64,000 bases of DNA from Trichopria drosophilae (Eukaryota; Arthropoda; Insecta; Hymenoptera; Diapriidae): contig CM059585.1 of NCBI GenBank assembly GCA_030407085.1, forward strand, positions 113,449,501-113,513,500, written 5' to 3'. Below, piece by piece: positions 10,718 to 22,623 of this stretch. Positions within the stretch are counted from its first letter, which is position 1; every line of letters begins with the position of its first letter. The notes under the pieces were generated by a model. It was given only the letters and a program-made list of their open reading frames with translations. It ran no database searches and had not been told where the DNA came from. The translations under genes were made by a program, and so were the position numbers.

Positions 10718-12831
10718 TACACTAAAATAAATAAAACGCTGAAGAACAACTATTTCACCTTATTAACTGAATCCTTACTAAAATAACAAGGATTCCTTGT
10801 TAGGATAGCTGGAAACTTCGCTGTTATAAAAATAGGTAACTTCCTTCCTTAAAAGTACAGAAAATTTTTGAAATAACAAGGAATCCTTGTTAAACTAGCA
10901 ACAGAGATGCAGTTATATTAGTAAATGATATCATGCATAATATCAGAGGAATCTGTGTCAATACAGAAATGATAAATTATTTAATTAACCAGGTTTCTTA
11001 ACTATGAAAGTAAGGTTACGGATAGTTGCTATACGAATATTATAATGCTTAATAAGATAAATAAAACAATATACTGTTTGAAATGGCAAGCATGTACATA
11101 TGTATGTATGAGACACCTCGAAAGTCTAAAACATATATACCCTTTACATTTAATTTAAATTTAATTCGGTAATAAGCTGGGTCAATGAAATACATTAAAT
11201 TGATTTTTTCCAAAGTCATTACATTTCAATTATAGTTTTTTAAATTTAATTATTTTTCATGAACATTATTTATATTATGATATAAATGTATCATCTATTT
11301 TGATTCTGAACTTTTAAATATTTATTATAATTTAAACGATCCGTATCAATGCAGAAATGAAAGAAAACATTCTACGTAGAAAATATTTTTATCTCTGTTC
11401 GACTTTCAGTAGCTGAAATCTATTATCTCTTTTGATGATTGAAAATCTGTTGCTGCAAGATCAAGTTGTAATAAATTTAGCCTTAAATAATTGATCGATA
11501 AGAAATATGCATAAAGAATTCAATTTGGACCTTTTTTTCATTAACATTATCTCTTATTTAAAGTTATGCGATTTATTCCAATCAATTTTTTTCATGCTAT
11601 TGAGATTCTGGCATAACTCGATACCAGGCTATAGGGTCATTTTTACGCGAAATTGAAGAAAATATAATCAGGACAAATTGGGGCATTTTTCTCTAATTGC
11701 AGTATACGCTTTAATGTTTTGAATGCTATTCAAGGCATATTAAATTGGTTTTCTAAGGTATTGTAGATTTGAACCAATTCAACTAATAGTATTAAATGCT
11801 CACAGCAAACTAATTACAAAATTAAAGAAAAAAAAATAAATATAAAACTCATGCTGAACAATAAAATGAATGAAAAATTACACAATTTGTCCTCATTATA
11901 TCTCTTCTAATTTATTTTCAAAATTACTTTATAATCTTGTCTCGAGTTATGCCAGATTCTCATTTCCCTGAAAAAATTTTATTGGATTAAATGTCACAAC
12001 TTGTAATCCGCGAAAATGCTCAATAAAAAAGAGGTCCAAATTGAGGACCGACTCGACTTTTCCAACATTTCTTCAATATTTGTTTTAAACGTACAACATC
12101 TTAAAGACAAATTTCACTTCTCTTAATAAACTTAAATACTTTTTAATATATATTTCACAACAGAAAAATGGAAATCAGTCATTCCTTACGCTGAATATTC
12201 GAGTGTGCTGTAAGAGCTACGAAGGGGGCTAAATAATGAACTTTTTAATGCAAATTCATTATTGAATAATTGTTTGAGACCTAAATATTTTATAATAAAA
12301 CTTTCATTGAAAGAGCTAGTACATATCAGTCATTTGTCGATATGTCGATATATCAAAGTTAATATGCATTGATAGATCATGTTTGTGCATGTTTTGACAC
12401 TACATATAACCTACAGTTCGAGGTTATGTTTATTCTGAGGAAAAGGCCTCATCTTTTAGACATGCCGTCGTCGAAATGTTTATTGGGATGAAGATGAAGG
12501 TACGTACAGTAATACATACCATAATACATACATAATGTACATGAATCGTATTCATACATAGTCCTAGCAATAAACATATTCTTTGTTGTTGCAAATAATT
12601 GTCTATTTTTACTTCTATTAACTCTGTTGCTAAAAGAATAATATTATCTTTATCATAACAGTACTTTTTTATTGTTAGATGAATCAAGAAAACTAAGTGG
12701 AACAATGAATTGCCTTATTATTATAAGGTTTTCCTTGCTACTTTAACAAGGATCGATTAGTTGGCGCCGTATTCAATAAGGTAACCTTATTGAATCCTTG
12801 CACACGGGTGCAAGGAATTTTTTTGAGTGTA
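10718..12831. mobile_element. Candidate TA-flanked DNA element with palindromic ends
   Basis: The ends form a short inverted repeat next to TA: TACACTAAAATAA at 10718 and TTTTTTGAGTGTA ending at 12831. Inside both ends lie nested palindromes built from the same words: ACAAGGATTCCTTGT (10786), ACAAGGAATCCTTGT (10877), a perfect 25 bp palindrome centred on GGTAACC (12771-12795) and TCCTTGCAC paired with GTGCAAGGA (12796-12816). The motifs CCTTATT and GAATCCTT recur in the same order in both arms. No transposase is visible in the 2.1 kb interior. A mariner-type non-autonomous element is the best guess; the distance between ends leaves room for chance pairing of unrelated insertions. Confidence 0.5.
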
Positions 12832-12877
12832 AAGCCAACTATGACACGACGTTTACTAGGAGATAAATGATGAAAAA

Positions 12878-13676
12878 CTGAACCGCAAATTCCTTTTCCA
12901 AAATTGGATCTGAGGCTTAAAATTTGATTGGCGAGCCATCGAAAGTTCGAAAAAAAATCACCATTTTTGCAATACCTCGGTTCTTTTTTAAGTTATGTTA
13001 ACGAGTAAAAGTCCATATTGAAGATAGGGAGGCTCTTTGACCTGCCATGAATATTTCTCTTGTTATGACCAAAAAAAGGGGAAAAATAACGATTTTTTTG
13101 TTTTTTCGCGTATAACTTTTTTCGCTAAACAGAATAAAATATTACAAAGGATATAGGCCTTGAAAAAACAAACAATTTGACCCTTAATACGATGTGATTC
13201 GATAAAAATTGAAACCACCAGGAGCATTTTAAAGTCATGAAATGGGCGCAAAACGAGTTCTGCGAATACCGAGACGTTTTTCCTCAATTCTGCGACTTTA
13301 AAATACTCCCTGTGGGTTTAAATTTTAGCTTCCAATTATGGATCAAATTGTTCGTTTTTTTATCTTTATTGTCATATTTCGTTAGCTGCTTAGCGAATAA
13401 AGTTGGACTAGAAAAATCGCAAAAATTGGCATTTTTCACCCTCTTATGGCTACAAAAAGAAAAATATTCAATAGGTTGAAAGAAAAAATTTGAAAGAGCA
13501 TCGGAGGTGAATTGTAGAGCTAAAAAATAGCTTTAATATGAACTTTGAGTGGTTAATATAACTTCAAACAGAACCGAGTTATTGCAAAAATAGTGATTTT
13601 TTTTCGAAACTTCGATGGCTTGCCATTCAAATTCTAAGCCTCAGATCCAATGTTGGAAGAGAAACTTCTGGTTCAG
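12878..13676. mobile_element. Foldback element, ~390 bp inverted arms
   Basis: The left arm starts CTGAACCGCAAATTCC and the right arm ends as its degenerate reverse complement, GAAACTTCTGGTTCAG. Matching landmarks continue inward: GGATCTGAGGCTTA versus TAAGCCTCAGATCC, GCCATCGAAAGTTCG versus CGAAACTTCGATGGC, ACCTCGGTTC versus GAACCGAGTTATT, and TTTTAAAGTC versus GACTTTAAAA around the centre near 13277. The two open frames at 13063-13287 and 13237-13479 are mirror images created by the palindrome and are not genes. No transposase is present. Confidence 0.8.
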
Positions 13677-13963
13677 TTGATTGGCATTCACGTCCAGGTA
13701 AACGGGGTGTCATAGGTGGCGTTACACGGTGTATAGGTAGTAGAATAGGGAGTAAAATACAGTTTTCAGAAGGTGTATAAATAGTCGTTTGTTTAATTAT
13801 GACCTTGCAAACTCCATATCTAATAGGGTTTCTTTCCTGAAGTGCATAATATAATTTAATCCGATTCTATGGCCAAAAAAGTAGAAAGCAATATAATTAT
13901 AAACGGTCGGTTAATGAAAACCTGATCCATTTAATTAATTCGTGTATTAAAATGACATTATTT
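13677..13963. other. Unassigned spacer
   Basis: No gene or repeat recognised; it may contain decayed upstream parts of the retrotransposon that follows. Confidence 0.4.
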
Positions 13964-14512
13964 TACGTGGAGTATGAAAACACCACCTCTACTGATAAAT
14001 ATGTAATGGCTGGAGTCCCAAGAGGCTCTGCATTAGGTCCCATATTGTAACTGCTAATATATATCAATGATATTTCGGAAACGAGATTCGTTACCCTGGT
14101 AGAAATTTGTCCATTTTTCCTTAGACTGGCCATTTCCCCTACACCTTTAACATGGTAAATAAGAATGTTATAAAAGAATTGTACAAAAAATGTTTTCATT
14201 TCTACCAGGGTAAAACCAGCTTATTTGCTGATGATACAGCTTTATATATCTCTTCATTTAGAATCGATACGATTACTAATCGATTATAAAATACTCTCAA
14301 CAGAGTCGCGTAATACCTTAAAAAATGGAAAATAAAGTTAAATTCCAGTAAGACTAAAGCTATAATTTTTACTAAAAGAAGACCTAAATAAACAGATTAG
14401 TATTGGGAATACCATAATCAATTGGACTACTGCCATTACATCTATGAGTCGTCCTAGATAGATCTCTTATCTTTGAGAACAAGCTCTTAATTTATAAAAT
14501 CATCAACTTTTC
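13964..14512 (+). pseudogene. Jockey-like non-LTR reverse transcriptase relic
   Basis: Conceptual translation shows consecutive reverse transcriptase blocks. AGVPRGSALGPIL (14009-14047) corresponds to the usual AGVPQGS-LGP block, followed by a stop where Tyr is expected, then INDI. SLFADDTALY carries the catalytic Asp-Asp pair at 14230-14235. WKIKLNSSKTKAIIFTKRRP follows, then, after a frame change, LDRSLIFENKL, the usual LGV-LD-x-L-F block. At least four in-frame stops and one frameshift are present, so it is dead. This order and spelling fit the Jockey/I group of insect non-LTR retrotransposons. The 5' half, endonuclease and tail are missing. A 119 bp insertion (TA-flanked MITE) splits it between INDI and FADD. 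Confidence 0.85.
14092..14212. mobile_element. MITE with TA duplication inside the RT relic
   Basis: Terminal inverted repeats CCCTGGTAGAAAT (14094-14106) and ATTTCTACCAGGG (14198-14210) are flanked on both sides by TA. Removing the element with one TA restores the reverse transcriptase frame across the junction: codon phase is the same on both sides after subtracting 119 bases. That is strong internal proof of a TA-targeted insertion. It has no coding capacity. TA targeting suggests mobilisation by a Tc1/mariner-type transposase (inference). The terminus resembles those of the elements at 36670 and 54507. Confidence 0.9.
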
Positions 14513-14634
14513 CGAGAACCTTGGATAATGGAAAACAATAACAACAATATAACATAAACAGCAAACGGAAGAATCGAAAATAAATCACTTATAGCAATTA
14601 AATGCATTCCACTCAAATGTATATACAAATTCGG

Positions 14635-15008
14635 GGTACTTCAAAAACCCGACAAATCACGAAACAGACACTTCAAAAACCTGACGTTCAAAAACCAGAC
14701 ATTGCAAAATGCAAACATAAAAAAACCAGTCATCTCAAAATACAGACACCTGCGATTGGTACGTTCACTGTATACGAAATTGATCTCGGGTCGTCCTTGA
14801 CGGTCTCACTGCAAGGTCAAAAATATGTGACGAAGGGATTAATTTTGTAGGTCACTTGAAGGTCAAATCAGTTTGACCGCAGGATAGTTCATGCCGCACA
14901 TTTAGAATTCAACCATTGGTTTAAATCACATTTTCAAAATATGTACATTTTGAAATGACGGATTTTTGAAGCGTCTGTTTTGAGAATTGTCGGGTTTTTT
15001 AGTTGCAC
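14635..15008. mobile_element. MITE with tandem 'CTTCAAAAACCCGAC' termini
   Basis: The left end GGTACTTCAAAAACCCGACA and the right end, read as reverse complement from 15008, GGTGCAACTAAAAAACCCGA, form an inverted repeat about 60 bp long. Each arm contains two to four degenerate copies of a ~16 bp word (CTTCAAAAACC-GACA), for example at 14639, 14671 and 14687 on the left and at about 14956-14975 and 14985-15000 on the right. The open frame at 14602-14850 is a by-product. No target duplication was clear. Confidence 0.75.
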
Positions 15009-15339
15009 CTGAAATTCGAATATGTTAAAAGATACGTAATATAAAAAATAATGCTCACGCGATTCAGTCCGCAGCAGAGAATTTTGTAACAAAACACTGA
15101 TGTTATGATTTGTTTCTTGTTATTATCTTGTTTACAAAGTAAGGAGGACCTCCTGCACGTACATCTGACAAATATATATTTTATGTTTGTTGAAATTTCG
15201 TACACTTTTAATGGAATATTATCAAACGCATATTAAAAATCACGTACATGTACTTGAAATGTACATTCTTAAACTGTATTGAAATTTAATGAACACGTGC
15301 AGTGAATTTAATTTGCATTGTCGAACAAATTGTAACACC

Positions 15340-15790
15340 ATTTTCTCGTTTGCTAATCGACAAGAGAAAAATACGAGTCCACAAGATTAAAAGCGGCTCG
15401 ACGATTTTTAAAGGATTTGCCTCGAGAATCGACTTTTAAAATCGATCTTTTCGCAGAAAATGCACTCTTAAGTTGCCCTCTAAGGGATGTGTAATAAATA
15501 TTGCAAAGAAGTACTAAGGATAAAGCGTAATTAACGCGGTTCACGATCGCTGTTACAGGATGGGAATAATAGAAAAGGCGTGAAATACGTGCTTTTTAGT
15601 CCTTAAACATCCGTACTCGCCCGCACAAAGGTATTCCAAAGAGACTGAGAGAATTTACGCAGTGCTGTAGCGTGTGGTACTTCAAGCCCTTCTTGGACAT
15701 GTACATGAAACGGAACTCCACAGAAACGTAAAACGTACTACCGACTCGATTGAACACTAAATGTAAATCCGTAAATTTCACACGCGGAAT
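15340..15790. other. CpG-richer low-repeat island
   Basis: More balanced composition than the flanks, with two minus-strand frames (63 and 61 codons) that are not recognisable. Conserved noncoding DNA or undetected exons are possible. Confidence 0.3.
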
Positions 15791-16113
15791 TCAATTAATC
15801 AAGATAAACATGGGCTCAATATTTGTGCAAATAAGATTTCCTTATTTTGTGTCAATATCCGATTTTGCGAAAAATTAACAACTATATCTATATCTAAATG
15901 ATCAAAAACTTTACTGTTTCAATACATTGGTAACCCGACGTTTGATTAATACAATAGTAGTCAATTAATTAAATGTCTGGATGTGCTTATACGGGACTAA
16001 TCAAATCGCAGGCGTGCATTGTACTAATCGGATATTATCGTTTTATAGATTGGACAATAATATTTTAAATAACAAAGCCTCGCAAAAAAAACGAAAGTCC
16101 GGATCAGAAAGTC

Positions 16114-17095
16114 ATACTACGTCTACGTTTTTTAGGTCGCTGAATCCAAATCCGAAATCCAATCAATCCCATCACGTAAGGTTTTTTACTTAACACCTAA
16201 AAAACCTAAAAAATCACATGATTAGACCTTAAAATGTCAATATGAAGAATAAGTTGTACTTAGAAGTCTATGCCACGTTTCCGTTATGTTTTTGGGAGTT
16301 CTAAAACCTTATTCGAAGCCTATTCAGCCCCATCGCGTTAAGTTCATGACATAACCTCAAACGATATCTAAAAATCGACCCTAAAATATGAAAATAAAGG
16401 TAAATTCTGTTCTGGAAGGCTTACCATGTTTCCATGAGGTTTTTGAGGGTGCAGAAATTGAATTCGAAGTCCATTTGATCTCGTTAGGTCAGTCTTTTGA
16501 CATAACATCAAAAATAGCTTAAAATCCACTCCAAAATGTTAAAATCAAGGAAAATTCTAAAATTCTGTAGTTACTCACTGAATTGTCTGAAGTAAACGGA
16601 ACTGTCAACTGAGCAGTGCTGGACTGTATTGGATAGTACTGGAGAATATTGGACTCTACTGGAATACTGCACTGAACAATACTGGAAGGTACTGGACACT
16701 ACTGGACAATACCGGAATGTGCTAGGTAGTACTGGAATATACCAGACAGTTCTGGTCACTACTGGAAGCTCTTTTAAAAATTGCTGCTTCAATTGTAAAA
16801 TTTTAAATGAATAGCAGCATATGGTAGGAATCAAAAGACAATACCACTCGTGTGTGGTGCTAAAAATGATTGTAGTAGTCAATCCGATTCAGAGTCCAAT
16901 TACCCCATCACGTCGAAGTTTTTATATAACCTCAAAAAATGTACAAATCGACCCCAAAATATTGAAATAAAAGAAAAATCCTCGCCTGTAAGTCATACCA
17001 TGTTTTCTTTATATTTTTGAGGTCGCTGAAATCGAATTTCAAGCACATTCAACTCCATAACTTCTGGATTTTTACATGATTTTAATCACATTAAC
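16114..17095 (+). repeat. Degenerate ~153 bp tandem array, about five units
   Basis: Successive units share an ordered set of motifs: CCATGTTTCC, TTTTTGAGGTCGCTGAA, a GAATTCGAAGTCC-like word, CCCCATCACGT, ACATAACCTCAAA, ATCGACCCTAAAATAT, AAAATAAAGG. Unit starts are near 16114, 16268, 16421 and 16992; a unit lacking its first part resumes at about 16868 after an interruption (16572-16867). The period is about 153 bases. Units are strongly diverged, so the array is old. No coding signal. Confidence 0.75.
16600..16770 (+). repeat. TACTGGA minisatellite (10-11 bp period)
   Basis: About fourteen imperfect copies of a TA[CT]TGGANAN word stand at 10-11 bp spacing (such as GGTACTGGACACTACTGGAC, 16687-16706). 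The block sits between units of the 153 bp array, so it was probably inserted there or grew there later. Open frames on both strands across it are by-products of the stop-poor repeat. Confidence 0.8.
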
Positions 17096-17369
17096 TCCTA
17101 CAATGGTATGATGTCAAAACTTTTTTTTATGGATCTTTATGTATTTTGTCGCCCTGAATTAGGTGCGTAATACGTTTTGTTTCATCGTTCTGGAGCAAAA
17201 CTCCTATGTAATGCATGGGACTTCCCAAAATATTATTATTTACCTTTATTTATATAGACGTTATATTCTTTTGAGTTAGTAAAATGGCCATTTAATGTTA
17301 CGGAGGATAAAATTCAGAATTATTAGTTTATTTTAAAATTTAACCAATCTTCCTTTATTTCATAATAAT

Positions 17370-17470
17370 GTCCAGAATAGTCAGCACTGTTCAGTATATT
17401 TCAGTACTTTCAGTACAGTCCAATATTGTGAAGAACTATCTACTATACATTCCAGTAGTGTCCAGTAGTA
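17370..17470 (-). repeat. Inverted TACTGG minisatellite block
   Basis: The reverse complement contains CTACTGGACACTACTGGAAT, sharing the core CTACTGGACACTACTGG-like spelling with the block at 16600-16770 but in opposite orientation. The two may be the arms of one foldback element of about 0.9 kb or independent insertions; the presence of 153 bp array units between them favours the second view. Confidence 0.6.
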
Positions 17471-17475
17471 TTAAT

Positions 17476-20400
17476 ATAAATAACGTTGTTCTTAATCACT
17501 ACGTACGAAATTAATTCAGGCAAAACAATTGAGATATAATTGACAACGATATTGTTTAAAATGTGTATTACCATAATTACATTAATGGCTTCTGTGGCAA
17601 AAAGTGAGTGCTGAGTTCTATGGACCATTCAGTGCTCAACAATAGAAAAAGATATATTCGAAAAATGGATATAACGTCTACTTAATTCAATAGTTTTTAG
17701 TATTTTTTTTATAAAGAAATACACGACTTCCAATGACAAAGCCGAAAAAGTTATTCTTTCCCATGCATCAAATTTTAATAAAGGTGAGCATTTCACATTT
17801 TTCACACATAAGAATTTCCTATCCTCATCAATATTCAGTATCCATTATAGTTTTGCAGTTATTTTCTTAAATGGCTCCAATTTTATCATAATTTCATACC
17901 ATTATAATTTTTTACATACTTATCTGAATTTATAGACTTTGTATTCCAATAACAAAGACGCACATGTAATTCAGCAAGAAAATGAAGCAATTATTGCTGA
18001 GATAATAAAATTCTTTCCATATGCGCGAATACACTCTGTACATTATTACTCCTGTATTGTCTCATTAATATGACGTTCGTTTCATAATACACCCGTAATT
18101 ACATTTCCCTTTTAATTTCCGGTCTATTGTTAAAATTTCCTCAAAGTATACAAATGATTCCGACTCCTTGCTCTAGGTACAGTCAGGAAATTGTTTATTC
18201 TTATATTTACATTGGTTTTGCATTAAATGAAATGCCTTTAACGCCAATTTTACGATATGTAGCTGCGCTTAAGGAATGTAATCAACGATTAACCCGTCCT
18301 ATATTTTTAAATGGTATCGTAATTCTATGGTAAGAAGTAGCACTACAATTACTATACTATTATTTCTACCGTTCTTCTTTTATATTGTTCTAATAAATTA
18401 AAATAAAAATACAATTCGAAATTCAAAACGTATGTTATATGTCAATTTCTTAAATTAAGATCAATTTTCAGTGTTTTCAAACTTTTTTTCTTACCAAATT
18501 CTCTTCTATTTGAACCTACACATTTTATAAGATATCAGATTCACCCTCAATTTGATTATTATATTTTTTACATGTCTGTAATTAAAAAAAGTCTCCATCT
18601 TCGTGTCGTTATACGTAGACATTTTATTACAACTGTTCAATCTTCCTGCAATTTAAAATCTAGGGTCACTTCCAGAACAGTGCATTCGCACGTACGAATT
18701 TACAACTTTGCCGTGTTTTTTCTTTCTAATTATACAGTCGGATGTGAGACAGAAACGAGTATACTTCGCGTTACGTTATGCTCTATACTTTTAAACATAA
18801 TAAAATGTCACGCAATTACGGGAGAATGCACCACTAAGATATCAACTTTTACGAGCAGTGTAGTAATTCTTACTTTATGACGGCGATGCAAATTCATATC
18901 ACATTGCTACTTTTTTTACGGCTTTTAATTATTCAATATTTTATACCCTGGAGGGATAGGATAATTTATAATGATGCGCAATCATTATTTACAATAAGTT
19001 TGTCTATAATTAATTCATTATATTTTTGCTGTTTAATCCAGTAAATTTTTGACAATATTTATTAGGATGAAATAATCAAAAAGCCATATTATACAAAACA
19101 TTTATTAAAAGAAACGTATACAGAAATGTATACAGTTTTACAATACTTTGAAATTTATCATGAATGCCAATGAATGTCCAAATGTTCAACATAATTTTCG
19201 CTTAATGCCGTTCGACCCCTCGTATTTGTCCCTCGCAAATTCATTCCCTCTCTAAATGAGCGTTTCCGTCATGCTTTTCTCCCCTTCATCAGTAATTTTT
19301 AAGAGTGGTACTACTGCGCACCAACAAGATGTCTGATGTAGATCATGTGACAGTCAAATGGGCGGAGCGTGCCACTGATCAACTTCAGGGGTTGCACTGA
19401 ATATCAAAAAGTTAGACGTTGTATATATTTCCGAATATTAAACGATAGGAAAATGTTTGTTATAAATATTTATTTAGATAATAATTATTTAAATTCCATG
19501 ACAGTTAAGCGAAGATTTGAAACAATGTCACGTGACCTGAAACTCTGAGAAGCTGTATATGCAGTGGCTCTATCTCTCGGCACAGTTGTCCCTAATTTAA
19601 TTAGAAGTAATGTTTATAAATGATGAGTAAAATAGAAAGTAATTCTATAAAACAGTGAACTACAAAAGTAAAAAATCAGAGCGTTCTAATTATCTTATGA
19701 CTAAATTTTTTACTGTATTAGGAAAAAATGACTAATTTGTACGACCCATGTTTAACTTTCTGTGAGTAGTTTTTGAATAATTCAGCTTTCAAAGATTATG
19801 CAACAATACATTATACAGTAATTGAAACAGATTAACACGCAGTAGACCCTAAAAAGACGCATGGTTTTCTTTTTAACAGAAAATTTAATTTTTTTATATT
19901 GTAATTTTTCTAATTTTTCATCTCTTAAAATAATGACAAAAAAATCATTGCTTCTAGGGAGATCTGAACCAGAAGAGTGGAACTCTAGAATTTTTTTTTG
20001 TATTCATATCGGAAAAGCAATACAAAATCAGGATTCTTTAAATTAATAGATAGAACAAAGCATCAGTCTTCAGTTAAATAGTAAATAGCGAGTTTTTGAT
20101 GTTATGCTATCTACCAATGCCGGACGTGTCATTCCGACTTTCCACCTAAAAGTAAAATTTTCGACCTCTAAATAAAATGTCCTTATTTAGGTAATTTTGT
20201 CTTTAAACTTATGGATGTCGACCAATAGGGCAATTGCGGCTATTGTATTTACGGTTGATTCTCGAACCGTTACGTTATCGATAAAGTGCGATATATCGCG
20301 AATGAGTTCGTGACCTACCTAAGCAAATAGTAATGTGCAAATCAAGACAAAACTGGATCGTCCCTATTTTGCTATCTCTGTCATTTTATAAGAACAAGAG

Positions 20401-20640
20401 ATAATAAGATATCGACCAATAAGTTTGTATGAATTTGAAGACAGCATTTTGGTTCTAGATTTGGTAATTTCAACCTTTTGTACGACTTTGAAATCGCGGT
20501 ACTTTAAAGGTATTGTTAAGTTATAGTTCAGTAAATTTCGACCTATATCCAAGTCTTGACAGATATACAGGACAATTTTTTGGTTGAAAAGTGGACAATT
20601 TTAATAGGGCATTCTGACTTGGCTTGGTCGAAAAGACTTC
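17476..20640. other. AT-rich stretch, no gene recognised
   Basis: Frames at 18127-18333 and 18572-18880 (68 and 102 codons) have no recognisable product and ordinary AT-rich codon content. Nothing else could be supported. Confidence 0.5.
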
Positions 20641-21120
20641 TCCTACTGCTTGGGTTAGTTATCACCTGACCTAATTAAAATGGAATTGTTTAAAGATCGA
20701 AATTAGTGATGCGAAGTCGTCAGAGATTGCGAAATATATCAAGACAGTCTAGTCCGACATTATTAAAATTTCAATCAGTTTCCAAGACCTCAAAAATTGA
20801 TCCTAACAAAGGATCGTTTTCGAAGAAAATTAGAAAAGTCCAAAAATCTTATCTTACTGATCAATTAGACAAGTTCACAGTAAGATTGTTTCTGAAATTT
20901 GATAAGCTACGATTTCACCCAATACGAAGCCACTCCAGACTTGGGTTGACCTATTTGCATCACGTGCAGTATGTGAGCTTGGATCAAAATGTATACTGCA
21001 TCATTGCATGTTTTTCCTATTTGTGCACCGTTGCGTAACTTGAGAAAATTAACAGGGTGATGAAAACGGCCATTTGTACTTTCTGAGGGGCTCTCGAGGA
21101 GCGTTGAGGTCACCCTAACT
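20641..21120 (+). other. Unrecognised 110-codon frame region
   Basis: A frame at 20706-21038 starts with ATG ATG and encodes a Ser/Arg/Lys-rich protein of 110 residues (beginning RSRQRLRNISRQSS after the initial Mets) that turns hydrophobic at its end. It is one of the longest frames outside repeats. No domain, signal peptide or family is recognised, and frames of this length are expected occasionally by chance in 64 kb. It should be treated as a weak candidate. Confidence 0.2.
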
Positions 21121-21379
21121 TGATTTAGGGCTCACGTATGAAATTAATTGAATTTAACGTGACCTCTTTACTGTTGAACATGTTTTGCGATTCCTGTTGG
21201 CAATTTTTTGAACTTTGATGGCGATTCGAGGAACTTTCCGCAACATTGGATCGCACCTCGAGATGAGAAATGATAACCGATGACCACGGTAGTGCTATCA
21301 TTGAGCGACACATGTATCCTGTCACGAAAACGAACGTTCCGTTACGTACTTTTTCAATTTCTCCTTTCTAGTCTATTGT

Positions 21380-21720
21380 ATACTGAAAATAATATTACTC
21401 AACGGGGTTTCACATTCGTCGGTTCCGTCTTTCGAATCGGACAATAAGCAAACGCCATTCACGCCGAGTGTACACGCTGTGCCAAGTCCTCAAAGATCTT
21501 TCAGATGCCGCTGTTTCCCGCGTGATTAATTGCTTGTATCGGGTCGGCTGCGGGATAAAATTTGATGGATCGCGCCGAAGCGGAATTCTTCGCCCTTTAA
21601 CCGCCAATTATTACAGGAGGAATATGGTTTTATTCACGCCGGTCTCAGCTCAAAGCGGATTACGGTCTTGCAGAAACGCGTGACATCTTTGAATTACATT
21701 TATTGGCCATCAAACGTGTC
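21380..21720. other. CpG-richer low-repeat island
   Basis: CpG-rich patch (for example GGGTCGGCTGCGGGATAAAA at 21541) containing two opposing frames of 65 and 71 codons, neither recognisable. The mix of GC-rich words with TTAATTGC-like words is typical of unannotated noncoding islands; an exon cannot be excluded. Confidence 0.35.
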
Positions 21721-22128
21721 AACAGAGACTTTGATTGTTTTTATAGGTTGAAATGCTGCTGAAGCAGACTTTTTTTTGCAATAATGAATTGTACTGATAA
21801 TTGAAAATTTCTTTGATTTAACGTTTCTAATTTTTACTGCTTTTCGTACGAGGTAATAAAGATTCTACTCCCTTCAAAGGAAGGAGATTCCAGATAGCTT
21901 AAGAACTCAGTCAAACCTGAAGATCACTAAAGAGTACTACGGAAAAACTGTTATAAAGAGTGTTTGTTCAGATTTGCAATATGTATTATAAAATACACAA
22001 CGTGTAGGGGATACTGGCCTCATTCCCGCCGCCTAAATGACCGTAGGTGTAGGAGAAGCGAATCTTTTGTGTAACCTTAGTGAAGCCAAAGAATTAATAC
22101 GCTTAGTGATATCAGTATCGTCTGGAAG
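21721..22128. other. No gene seen
   Basis: Ordinary AT-rich sequence without a recognisable feature. Confidence 0.45.
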
Positions 22129-22262
22129 CCTCCCACTCCTCATATTACTTGTCCCTTCTACCTCCACCTCCCACTCGTCATACTGCTTGCCCCTCCTACT
22201 TCCACCTCCCACTCCTCATACTGCTTGCCACTCCTACTTCTCCCTCCCTCTCTTATGCTCCC
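22129..22262 (+). repeat. 38 bp CT-rich minisatellite, three units
   Basis: Units starting CCTCCCACTC at 22129, 22167 and 22205 repeat every 38 bases (landmarks: CCTCCCACTC, CATACTGCTTGCC or a variant, CTCCTACTTCCA). A simple CT-rich tail follows to about 22262. The frame 22037-22294 is a by-product. Confidence 0.9.
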
Positions 22263-22612
22263 TGTCTCTCTCCACACAAAAAATACTAGCGTAACCATGC
22301 GGAATAGTTCATTTCCATTTTTTTGGTCCGAATAAGGTCACAAGGATTCTGATAGCTGTACGTGGGTAGTGTCAGCTTCCTGGTAATGGCTATGGAGATG
22401 CAAACTTATTGACACTTTCCGATAAGGTGGTCCTAAGCCGACCTACACAATACTCATGGTCGATGAACGTAAAAATGGAGCCCATAATTATTTACAAAAA
22501 AAACGTACCTTTCAATTTATCTCCAAACAAATAAGCACTGACAACTGAAGTCTCGTAAACCTCAGTGAACATTCTGGCAGAGTTCCAGTCACGCGTCTAT
22601 GAAATCAGTCAC

Positions 22613-22623
22613 AGCGCCATCTG
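22613..22623 (-). promoter_or_regulatory. CTCF-like motif
   Basis: The plus strand reads AGCGCCATCTG, the reverse complement of CAGATGGCGCT, resembling the insect CTCF core. Function is not shown by the motif alone. Confidence 0.3.

Noticed and set aside
13063..13479. Two similar frames on opposite strands
   Set aside because: They are mirror images caused by the palindrome at 12878-13676.
16571..16882. Opposing 103- and 61-codon frames
   Set aside because: Produced by the stop-poor TACTGGA minisatellite.
20091..20640. Possible inverted repeat around TCGACCAATA words
   Set aside because: Only short words match and in the same orientation; no extended arms could be aligned.
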